This document shows, piece by piece, positions 57,213 to 64,000 of a stretch of 64,000 nt of DNA (position 1 is the stretch's first letter; each line of letters starts with the position of its first letter). The notes under the pieces are model-generated. The model searched no databases and was not told the origin of the DNA. It saw only the letters and a program-made list of their open reading frames with translations. The stretch spans positions 1 to 64,000 of the forward strand of contig NZ_SULJ01000004.1 in NCBI RefSeq assembly GCF_007115105.1. The letters are read 5' to 3'. The DNA comes from Clostridium sp. HBUAS56010 (GTDB taxonomy: Bacteria; Bacillota; Clostridia; Lachnospirales; Lachnospiraceae). The translations under genes and the position numbers were made by a program.

Positions 57213-58463
57213 TTATTTCCGGTTTAACAGTACTTCTTTTTCATAGTTTTGAATCTCTTTAAACCAGTCTTCTTTTGCTGGTACTCCATTCAATTCGCAG
57301 AAATAATTCCACACATCTCCAATGGGATACAGTTTTAATTCTTCCTGAAGCATCATCAGTTCCGTAAAGTTACGGGAATTCTGCAACTGGGAAAGCTCTT
57401 TACCAGGAAGAAGCAACGCATTTAACAGAGCTTTCTGCATATTCCGCATGCCCACAACCCATGCACTCAAACGGTTGATGCTCGCATCAAAAAAGTCAAG
57501 ACCTAACAGAACACGATCCGCGCCTCCTCTGATAATTTCTTTGGCAATCTCCTTTGTCTCATCATCAAATAATACTACATGATCACTATCCCAGCGAACC
57601 GGTCTGGTTACATGAAGTGCTACTTTATCAAAGAATAAAAGCATAGAGGAAATCTTGTCAGATACTACCTCTGTGGGATGATAATGTCCGCTGTCTAACA
57701 GGCAGAGAATGTCATTCTTGGACGCATAGTTCATATAGAACTCATGAGAACCTACCGTACAGCTTTCCATTCCAATACCAAATACTTTTGATTCCACTGC
57801 CACCAGCACTTTTGTTTTATCATAATCTATAGAAAGAATCTGATCAAGGGAATCCTTTAAGCGGGCTCTTGGAGAAGTCCGGTCAGCAGGAATATCCTTA
57901 AATCCGTCGGGAATCCAGATATTCATGGTACAGGGAGTGCCCTGTTGATCTGCAAGGTATTCGGAAATACGAATGGATGCTTTTACATGGTCAATCCAGA
58001 ACTTGCGGATGGTCTCATCTTCACTTGACAATGTGGCATTTTCCGCTTTCTCATGGGAAAATAAAGTAGGATTAAAGTCAATGCCAATTCCTCTTTTCTT
58101 TGCAAACTCTGCCCATTTTGCAAAATGCTTCGGCTCTAACTGGTCTCTGTCCACCCATTCTCCTTCTTCAAAAATAGCATAGCTTGCATGAAGGTTAATC
58201 CGGTGTTTTCCTGGAATCAGACTTAACGCTTTATCAATATCTGCCATCAGTTCTTCCGGATTCCTTGCTCTGCCAGGATAATTGCCGGTAGCCTGAATTC
58301 CGCCGGATAGAGCACCTGCCCCGTCAAATCCAATTACATCATCTCCCTGCCAGCAGTGCATGGAGATGGGAATCTGTTTCAATGCTTCTAAAGCTGCATC
58401 TGTATCTACGCCAATGGCTTTATATGTTTCTTTTGCTGACTCATATCTTTCTTTTACTGTCAT
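57213..58463 (-). CDS. rhaA: L-rhamnose isomerase
   Basis: 416 residues from 58463 (AGGAG eleven bases upstream); a start at 58490 that overlaps rhaM's stop is possible. Motifs: [45 protein letters not shown] and [16 protein letters not shown] (metal site). Converts L-rhamnose to rhamnulose. Confidence 0.95.
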   Translation of the reverse strand: MTVKERYESAKETYKAIGVDTDAALEALKQIPISMHCWQGDDVIGFDGAGALSGGIQATGNYPGRARNPEELMADIDKALSLIPGKHRINLHASYAIFEEGEWVDRDQLEPKHFAKWAEFAKKRGIGIDFNPTLFSHEKAENATLSSEDETIRKFWIDHVKASIRISEYLADQQGTPCTMNIWIPDGFKDIPADRTSPRARLKDSLDQILSIDYDKTKVLVAVESKVFGIGMESCTVGSHEFYMNYASKNDILCLLDSGHYHPTEVVSDKISSMLLFFDKVALHVTRPVRWDSDHVVLFDDETKEIAKEIIRGGADRVLLGLDFFDASINRLSAWVVGMRNMQKALLNALLLPGKELSQLQNSRNFTELMMLQEELKLYPIGDVWNYFCELNGVPAKEDWFKEIQNYEKEVLLNRK

Positions 58464-58489
58464 GGTTTTCTCTTCTCCTTTTATTTTCA

Positions 58490-58804
58490 TTAATCCAGAT
58501 GAAATACTGGTTTAAGCCCATCTGACACCGGACTATTATCTGGATTTGTTTTCATAATATCCGCCATAAAATCCCACCATTTGCGGTTAATGGGTGTATC
58601 CGAGGATTTTGCCCACAGCGTTTCATCCTCTACCTCAATATATCCATATAACACGTTGGTCTTTTCATCCAGAAAAATAGAATAATTATGACCGCCATAC
58701 TCATGGATCATCTCTTTCATCTCAGGCCAGAGCATATTGTGTCTTTTTTCATATTCCTCTGCCATTCCTTCATTTAAGTACATTTTGAATGATTTTCTTA
58801 CCAT
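58490..58804 (-). CDS. rhaM: L-rhamnose mutarotase
   Basis: 104 residues. [34 protein letters not shown] and [12 protein letters not shown]. Interconverts the anomers of rhamnose for the isomerase. In the rha operon. Confidence 0.93.
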   Translation of the reverse strand: MVRKSFKMYLNEGMAEEYEKRHNMLWPEMKEMIHEYGGHNYSIFLDEKTNVLYGYIEVEDETLWAKSSDTPINRKWWDFMADIMKTNPDNSPVSDGLKPVFHLD

Positions 58805-58818
58805 AGAATTCCCTCCTT

Positions 58819-60258
58819 TTACAATAGCGGTTCCGGTTTATATTCTTTTACAGAAAAGGACTGGAACACAACTTCCCTTGCCTGTTTTAATCCTTCAAAT
58901 TCATGACATGCCAGCATTTGTGCCAGAAGATTGCCAATGGCTGTAGCTTCTCCTGGACCGGCATATACGGTTCTTTTCGTGCAGGTTGCTGTCAGTTGAT
59001 TTAAATATCCTGCATTAGACCCTCCTCCAACAACATGAATGGCTGGATAAGTCTTACCAGTAATAGACTCCAGTTCCTTAATGGTATCTCCGTAACATGC
59101 TGCCAGGCTGTTATAGATTACAGCAGCAATCTCTCCCGGAGTCTCTGGGATCTGCATGTTTGATTTCTCACAGGAATCTTTGACTGCTTTTATCATGCTC
59201 TGGGGTGCCAGAAACACATCGTCATTGCAATTTACAAGAGATGGAATCTTCTCCTTTGCTGCCAGATCACAAAGCTCTGCAAAGGAATAGTTCTCCCCTT
59301 TTTCGGAGAATTCTTTCCTGACAGACTGAATCATCCACAGCCCCATAATGTTTTTCAAATACCGGTAGCGATACTCATATCCACCTTCATTGGTAAAGTT
59401 CGCTTCCATGCTTTTCAAAGAACAGTTTGCCTCTTTTAATTCCGTTCCCATAAGGGACCAGGTTCCGGAACTGATATAAAGAATATCTTCCATAGAATTT
59501 TCTTTTTTAGGAACAACAGGAACTGCCATTACCGCAGAACCAGTGTCATGGGTGGCAGGAAGAATTACCTCACAGTCAAACCCCACTGTTCTTTGTATAT
59601 CTTCGGTCAGATTCCCCACTCTGGTGCCCGGCATGGAGAGAGGTCCGAATAACTGTTCCGCAAACCCCAGCCTTTTAATAAGATCATAATCCCAGTCAGC
59701 GGTTGCAGGATTGACCAGTTGGGTTGTGGTCGCATTGGTATATTCCTGTTTTTTCACCCCAGTAAGCTGATAATGAAAATAATCTGGAATCATAAGAAGT
59801 GTCTCTGCCCTTTTAAGGTCCTGGGGATTTTTCTCCTTTACTGCCATAAGCTGATAGATCGTATTAAAAATCTGCTTTTGAATTCCTGTTCGTTCATATA
59901 AATCAGACAGGGAAATGGTCTTATATAAAATCTCGTCCATACCTTTTGTTCTATCATCCCGATATCCCACTGCATCTCCAATTATCCGGTCTTCTTTATC
60001 AAGTAAAACAAAATCTACAGCCCAGGTGTCAATTCCCATACTTACAGGTATCTTCCCTGTGTTTTTGCAGACCTTCATACCTTCTATAATCTCTGAAAAT
60101 AAGGACTCCAGATCCCAGCAAAGCTGCCCCTCAATCTGTTTCATTCCATTTTCAAAACGGTAAATTTCTTCCAGAAAAATCTTACCGTTCTTTTTTGTTC
60201 CAAGAATATGCCGTCCGCTGGATGCCCCTATATCAACTGCAAGATAGTATTTCTCCAT
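58819..60258 (-). CDS. rhaB: Rhamnulokinase
   Basis: 479 residues, FGGY kinase. YYLAVDIGASSGRHILG, GIDTWAVDFVLLDKEDRI, VILPATHDTGSAVMAVPVVP, I-S-S-G-T-W-S-L-M-G and IHVVGGGSNAGYLNQLTA. Phosphorylates rhamnulose. First gene of the operon. Many bacteria also have a lactaldehyde reductase; none is here. Confidence 0.95.
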   Translation of the reverse strand: MEKYYLAVDIGASSGRHILGTKKNGKIFLEEIYRFENGMKQIEGQLCWDLESLFSEIIEGMKVCKNTGKIPVSMGIDTWAVDFVLLDKEDRIIGDAVGYRDDRTKGMDEILYKTISLSDLYERTGIQKQIFNTIYQLMAVKEKNPQDLKRAETLLMIPDYFHYQLTGVKKQEYTNATTTQLVNPATADWDYDLIKRLGFAEQLFGPLSMPGTRVGNLTEDIQRTVGFDCEVILPATHDTGSAVMAVPVVPKKENSMEDILYISSGTWSLMGTELKEANCSLKSMEANFTNEGGYEYRYRYLKNIMGLWMIQSVRKEFSEKGENYSFAELCDLAAKEKIPSLVNCNDDVFLAPQSMIKAVKDSCEKSNMQIPETPGEIAAVIYNSLAACYGDTIKELESITGKTYPAIHVVGGGSNAGYLNQLTATCTKRTVYAGPGEATAIGNLLAQMLACHEFEGLKQAREVVFQSFSVKEYKPEPLL

Positions 60259-60312
60259 GGATTCCCCTCCCTTATGTTTCTACTCCTATCATAGTTGATT
60301 GTCACAGAAAAG

Positions 60313-60347
60313 ATAAGGACGCTGTTTATATAAAATAGCGTCCTTAT
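60313..60347. repeat. Inverted repeat upstream of rhaB
   Basis: ataaggacgct (60313-60323) and agcgtccttat (60337-60347) are exact complements around a 13-base A/T loop. It lies 55-90 bases before the rhaB start and could be an operator or a processing hairpin. Neither flank has a long T-run. Confidence 0.5.
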
Positions 60348-60526
60348 TTGCACCTTCTATATTAAGTTCATATTTGCAATGTTTTTTGAAAAACCTTTAT
60401 GTTATTTCGCCGTTTGTCCCATTTTGCTCCACTAATTCAGTTTAACTAATCATTGGTAATGACATTGCTTTTGCGGCTTACTCCTCAAGTACATGCACAT
60501 TTTTTTAATTAGAAAAATATTAATAC

Positions 60527-60557
60527 TTGACATTTACCCTAGAATAACCTTTATAGT
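60527..60557 (+). promoter_or_regulatory. MerR-type promoter with 19-bp spacer
   Basis: TTGACA (60527-60532) and TATAGT (60552-60557) are separated by 19 bases rather than 17. Over-long spacers of 19-20 are the mark of promoters untwisted by MerR-family activators. The gene behind it encodes a MerR-type protein, so autoregulation is likely. Confidence 0.55.
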
Positions 60558-60615
60558 AATATTATAAAATTTAGTGTATTGAGAATACACTTATTTAAAA
60601 GGAGGATGTATATGT

Positions 60616-61653
60616 ATGCAATCAGTATATAATAATATGTATAAAATAAATGAAGTTGCAGAAGAATTTAATGTTAATCCAAACGTTTTACGATTCTACG
60701 AAAAAAAGAAATTATTAAACCCAAGTCGTAACGATAATGGCTATAGAATGTATACCATTGAAGATATACTACAGTTCCAAATAATTTTATTATACCGAAA
60801 AATGGGGTTTTCAATTGATAATATCTCAAAAATACTTACTGATGAGGGTAAACCTATTGAGATGTTTTTTAAGCAATATAATCAGCTAAATCATCATATA
60901 CACACTATGAAATTGATAGGTGATTCATTAGAGAAATGTATTGATTTAATGTTTGACGATGATAGCTATCTAAACAGTTTAATATCTGCCATGAAAAAAA
61001 CAGCTGGTTACATAACTCAGTTGGATAGTTGGGAAGATAAATGGGGTTTTGATACTATTGCAGTGGATTATGATAATTTTATAAGAAGACCTCACCCTGG
61101 TTTAGATTTTTATAAAAATTATGATAAAGTTATACGAATTACTGAAGAAAAGGTAAATGAAAGAACAGGCAATGTAGTTGAAATTGGTGTAGGTACTGGT
61201 AATTTAGCTAGTAGATTAATGAATACCCAAAATATAATAGGTATAGACCAATCCGTAAATATGTTAATGGTTGCTAAAGGTAAATTTCCTAAATTAAAAC
61301 TCCGAATTGGGACTTTCATGGAATTGCCATTACAGGAAAATTCTATGGACACTATTGTAAGCTGCTACGCTTTTCATCACTGCAATAATGATGATAGAAA
61401 GATAGCATTGAAAGAAATGGATAGAGTTCTAAAACCGTGCGGGAGAATTATAGTAACAGACCTGATGTTTTATGATGAAGAGGCAAGAAAAAATTTCGAG
61501 AAACACTGTTCAAAAGCTGAATATAGAGATTTACAAGATGAATATTTCACAACTGCAATAAATATAAAAGCTGATGCGAAAAGACTAGGATTTTCATGCA
61601 TTATGGAGCAAATTGATGAACTTATTTGGATTTTAACTTTTGAAAAACAGTGA
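60616..61653 (+). CDS. Fusion of MerR-type DNA-binding domain and SAM methyltransferase
   Basis: 345 residues, AT-rich compared with its neighbours. Residues 8-75 are a MerR HTH with wing (YKINEVAEEFNVNPNVLRFY, NGYRMYTIEDILQFQIILLY, RKMGFSIDNI), then a helix linker. Residues 150-340 are a class I methyltransferase: N-V-V-E-I-G-V-G-T-G-N-L (motif I), IIGIDQSVNMLMVAKGKF, TIVSCYAFHHCNN and M-D-R-V-L-K-P-C-G-R-I-I-V. AGGAGG precedes the start. Role unknown; perhaps a drug- or metabolite-sensing enzyme. Probably acquired. Confidence 0.8.
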   Translation: MQSVYNNMYKINEVAEEFNVNPNVLRFYEKKKLLNPSRNDNGYRMYTIEDILQFQIILLYRKMGFSIDNISKILTDEGKPIEMFFKQYNQLNHHIHTMKLIGDSLEKCIDLMFDDDSYLNSLISAMKKTAGYITQLDSWEDKWGFDTIAVDYDNFIRRPHPGLDFYKNYDKVIRITEEKVNERTGNVVEIGVGTGNLASRLMNTQNIIGIDQSVNMLMVAKGKFPKLKLRIGTFMELPLQENSMDTIVSCYAFHHCNNDDRKIALKEMDRVLKPCGRIIVTDLMFYDEEARKNFEKHCSKAEYRDLQDEYFTTAINIKADAKRLGFSCIMEQIDELIWILTFEKQ

Positions 61654-61819
61654 TAAATTGTTGATAGATATTAACAATGGCACAATACTACTCCCGATAC
61701 CGGGAGTAGTGTAATGAATTTTGTGTCTCTATATATAAAATGGCTTACTTCGGTAATGTAATTAGTTAAATAACTCATTTCAGAAGCGAGCCCTTTTATT
61801 TGGCTATTGCTAATGCATC

Positions 61820-62125
61820 ATGCTCCACAGTGGACAAATCACCTACAAACAGGTCGGTCCTATATGGGCTACTTTTAACACGGTTGGTCGTTCATATTTA
61901 AATATTGATGGCTATTGCTCTTCTACATCTAAGCCGTTTATTAGACTGCCATATCCCAATGGTGATGGTTCATTAACTATCGTAAACACAATAAATATTT
62001 CAAGTGGTGATTTTACAATTTCATTTCCGGTAAATAATTATCAAATGAACGCTGCTTCTATGCCTGTTTCGGTAAAATATCCTTTGCTTCCAGTACTGCA
62101 ATCAAAGTTTCTACCTGATCATTAA
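61820..62125 (+). CDS. Short open frame, doubtful; possible surface-protein remnant
   Basis: 101 codons. The middle part (YLNIDGYCSSTSKPFIRLPY, NTINISSGDFTISFPV) has a beta-like, surface-protein look. There is no ribosome site and its last third is antisense to the coiled-coil gene at 62058. It may be the remains of a gene whose end was lost. The rest of 61654-61819 holds a hairpin (actactcccg / cgggagtagt, near 61687-61710) and no gene. Confidence 0.25.
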   Translation: MLHSGQITYKQVGPIWATFNTVGRSYLNIDGYCSSTSKPFIRLPYPNGDGSLTIVNTINISSGDFTISFPVNNYQMNAASMPVSVKYPLLPVLQSKFLPDH

Positions 62126-62579
62126 TCTTTCCAAACTCTTTTTTATTCGAATATTCCATACTGGTTACACGGAATGTAAGGTCGTCCAGTTTTCGTGCAG
62201 TAATTTCCTGCTTAATCTCCAGAATCTCCATTCGATCAGACAGATTTTTGACATCTGCCTTGAGTCCGCTTACCTCAGTCTTGAGACTCTGGACATCGCC
62301 CTTAAGCTCTCCTACTTCTCCTTTGAGACTTTGGAATTCGCCCTTAAGTCCTCCTACTTCCCCTTTAAGACTTTGGAATTCGCCCTTAAGACCTCCTACC
62401 TCTCCTTTGAGACTTTGGACATCGCCCTTAAGCTCTCCTACTTCCCCTTTAAGACTTTGGAGTTCGCCCTTAAGCCCTCCTACTTCCCCTTTGAGACTCT
62501 GGATATCCTCTTTCAACGGATTAATTTTGTCGTCCATTATCGACGAGATTGCCTGCAAATCCTCTTTGGTCAATGCCAT
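62058..62579 (-). CDS. Coiled-coil protein with 14-residue tandem repeats
   Basis: Start at 62579 (GGGAG eight bases upstream) rather than 62603. 173 residues. After a short N-terminus it has about six repeats of the form S-L-K-G-E-V-G-x-L-K-G-E-x-Q, two heptads each, so one long coiled coil. The C-terminal part (ILEIKQEITARKLDDLTFRV) continues as a helix. Function unknown; homologues of this type are common in Clostridia and vary in repeat number. Confidence 0.75.
   Translation of the reverse strand: MALTKEDLQAISSIMDDKINPLKEDIQSLKGEVGGLKGELQSLKGEVGELKGDVQSLKGEVGGLKGEFQSLKGEVGGLKGEFQSLKGEVGELKGDVQSLKTEVSGLKADVKNLSDRMEILEIKQEITARKLDDLTFRVTSMEYSNKKEFGKINDQVETLIAVLEAKDILPKQA
62270..62520. repeat. 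42-bp coding tandem repeat
   Basis: About six units of 42 bp (each two 21-bp halves), such as gcccttaag-ctcctac-ttcccctt with small changes. They code for the heptads of the coiled-coil protein. Copy number is likely to vary by slippage. Confidence 0.85.
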
Positions 62580-62770
62580 ATCATCAACTCCCTTTTCTCG
62601 CACACTGCTATATGTGGATTATATCATGGTCAAAGTATAAAGTCTATGGAATTATCAAGGTTCTAAGATCTTCCATATAACCCAAAACTGCCTGGAATCA
62701 TCTTCTTTCCTCTTCCAATTATGATATCATAAATATAGCAATAATGCAAACATATGTTCGATATTTTTGC

Positions 62771-62805
62771 AAAAAACAGACCGGCTTCCCATAAGGTTCC
62801 GGTCT
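62771..62805 (-). terminator. Terminator after the small coiled-coil gene
   Basis: Minus strand agaccggaacc-ttat-gggaagccggtct followed by TTTTTT, with one mismatch near the loop. Confidence 0.85.
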
Positions 62806-62811
62806 ATGTTC

Positions 62812-63057
62812 TTATTCCGCCTGTGCCTCTGTCTTTGATGAAACAAGCAGTTCCTTCAAATCCATAATAGACATCTCATGCTCGTCCAAAATTGTTGATA
62901 CTTCCTTGAATTGCTCTAACTTTATTTTATCCTGAATGTCTTTTTCTCTTTCTCCTAATGTAATCAGACAATCCTTATACTGTTTGATGGATTCCTGCAC
63001 CTCTTTTAATTCTTCTTCCAGTTTTTGAAGCGGTGTCTTTCTTACTCCTCTTGGCAT
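62812..63057 (-). CDS. Small coiled-coil protein of unknown function
   Basis: 81 residues, highly charged and helical (TPLQKLEEELKEVQESIKQY). The start M-P-R-G-V-R-K-T-P has AGGAG upstream. It has no membrane segment. I know of similar short proteins in Lachnospiraceae without function. Ends at a terminator. Confidence 0.65.
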   Translation of the reverse strand: MPRGVRKTPLQKLEEELKEVQESIKQYKDCLITLGEREKDIQDKIKLEQFKEVSTILDEHEMSIMDLKELLVSSKTEAQAE

Positions 63058-63252
63058 ATTGGTTCTCTCCTTTTCAAGAATTTATTATCAACCATATATT
63101 AAAAAGTATATGCGCAAGAGTTTTTATTTATTACTTTCAAATCTTGTCTGAAACATTTTTTCTTTCAAACATTTTTCGAATATTATAAGTTTAAAACAGA
63201 CCTTCCACTTTTCTTTTGCAGGTTTTTATTCCACTTATAGACCTTATGATTC

Positions 63253-64000
63253 TCATGTTTTTCGATCTGCTGAACCTGCGGCTTTATCTTTCTGCCTGTA
63301 CTCTTTTGGGGACATACTGTAATATCCACGGAATATCCGGTGAAAATAACTGGTGTTGTCATACCCTACTGCCAGTGAAATATCCGTGATAGAAAGCCTG
63401 GTGTTCAAAAGTAAAAAGGAAGCCTGATTTAATCGTTTAATCTGTAAAAGCTGTTTATAAGTTCTTCCAGTCAGTTTCTTAATGGTCCGGCTCAGCCAGT
63501 AAATATTATAGTTTAATAATTCTGCAAGTTGAGTCAGCTCCCCTTCTTTATAATTCTCATCAATAAACTTTAAAACCTGAAAGATGATTTTCTGTTCAAA
63601 CCCTTCATTTGTGTGGCGGATCTTATCCGTATAGTGCATGAGCTGTAGAAATAAAAGTCCCATGGTAATCTGATTTAAGCTTCTTTTATTGGGTTGATCA
63701 TACAAAAGCGTCCAGACCATATTTTCAACCAGATTCTGTACTGGAAGCACGTCTGCCACCTGAAAATGCAGATAGCTGGCATAACGGGGATCGAAACAAA
63801 GACTTCCTACCAGAAACTCTCTTAGAAGATTCTCTTCTTCCCCCATCATCTCAAAAGTGGTATCAAAAAATTCCGGCAGAATAATAAAGTTTACTGCAAT
63901 GTCTTCCTCTCCCGCAGGAAATATCTCCTGGGTTGCATGTTGATTGAGAAAAAGAAGCTCACCTGTTTTTAATATTACCTTTTCCCCGTCGATCAGATGA
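63253..64000 (-). CDS. AraC-family regulator, 5' end beyond the window
   Basis: The frame is open to the window edge (about 248 codons visible). The visible N-terminal part looks like a cupin sensor (ILKTGELLFLNQHATQEIFP, IAVNFIILPEFFDTTFE). The C-terminus has two HTH motifs (L-T-Q-L-A-E-L-L-N-Y-N-I-Y-W-L-S-R-T-I-K, LSITDISLAVGYDNTSYFHR) and the tail M-S-P-K-E-Y-R-Q. AraC regulators often control sugar genes; the rha operon is 3 kb away but not adjacent, so the target is open. Confidence 0.88.
   Translation of the reverse strand, partial: HLIDGEKVILKTGELLFLNQHATQEIFPAGEEDIAVNFIILPEFFDTTFEMMGEEENLLREFLVGSLCFDPRYASYLHFQVADVLPVQNLVENMVWTLLYDQPNKRSLNQITMGLLFLQLMHYTDKIRHTNEGFEQKIIFQVLKFIDENYKEGELTQLAELLNYNIYWLSRTIKKLTGRTYKQLLQIKRLNQASFLLLNTRLSITDISLAVGYDNTSYFHRIFRGYYSMSPKEYRQKDKAAGSADRKT

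Noticed and set aside
62270-62520. CRISPR-like regular repeats
   Set aside because: Units are contiguous and coding (42 bp, two heptads each), with no spacers.
62248-62640. Pro/Ser-rich plus-strand frame with repeats
   Set aside because: It is antisense to the coiled-coil repeat gene, has no ribosome site, and low-complexity repeats keep it open.

Overview
The window looks like the chromosome of a spore-forming, low-to-moderate GC Clostridia, most likely a member of the Lachnospiraceae (Lacrimispora / Clostridium cluster XIVa type). Supports are a spoVAF-type germination gene, AddAB recombination nucleases, a CIRCE-controlled groESL operon, a guanine riboswitch ahead of purine salvage genes, a BirA box ahead of bioY, and AGGAGG-type ribosome binding sites. 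No rRNA, tRNA or CRISPR array was seen.

About half of the window (roughly 0-30 kb, all on the minus strand) is a contractile injection system (CIS) locus and its effector archive. Reading in transcription order from 29.9 kb: a secreted von Willebrand A protein, a 727-residue sheath protein that looks like TssB and TssC in one chain, two Hcp-type tube proteins, an internal terminator, a J-domain protein, a PAAR-like (DUF4280-type) tip protein, two FHA proteins, two PP2C-type proteins (one canonical, one with a lost metal ligand and a TPR tail), three unrecognised conserved proteins probably of the baseplate, two VgrG-like spikes, a DcrB/Eag-like chaperone, and an intact PAAR-lysozyme effector followed by a membrane-anchored putative immunity protein. 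The recognisable Gram-negative T6SS membrane complex (TssJLM), ClpV and a Ser/Thr kinase are not in the window. Just upstream lies an AgrC/AgrA-like GHKL kinase plus LytTR regulator pair, and the CIS promoter carries an 8-bp direct repeat with a 21-bp period, the geometry of LytTR binding sites.

Downstream of the intact effector (0-12 kb) is an AT-rich graveyard of orphan toxin and immunity cassettes. It holds PAAR-lysozyme pseudogenes with several stops, a GH19-like toxin interrupted by one amber codon, lysozyme C-terminal stubs, a cell-wall-binding-repeat remnant, at least four copies of one immunity-like family, four RsiV-like (DUF4163/DUF3298-type) proteins, and a duplicated 1.5-kb block of baseplate-like genes. 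An IS3-family element has truncated the last cassette at the window edge. Short PAAR stubs left at cassette boundaries suggest that new toxin/immunity modules enter by recombination in the conserved PAAR region. Because RsiV proteins are known lysozyme-binding proteins, their presence beside peptidoglycan-hydrolase toxins suggests a role as immunity proteins.

The rest (30-64 kb) is mostly housekeeping: LytTR two-component system, AlkZ-related protein, a lone PAAR-like protein, TspO, a purine permease and a frameshifted guanine deaminase behind a guanine riboswitch, addAB, an FMN-binding-like protein, a MATE exporter, a YitT protein with an unusual structured leader, spoVAF, guaB, groESL, bioB/bioY, the rhamnose operon rhaB-rhaM-rhaA-rhaD, a MerR-methyltransferase fusion, two coiled-coil proteins, and an AraC regulator cut by the window end.
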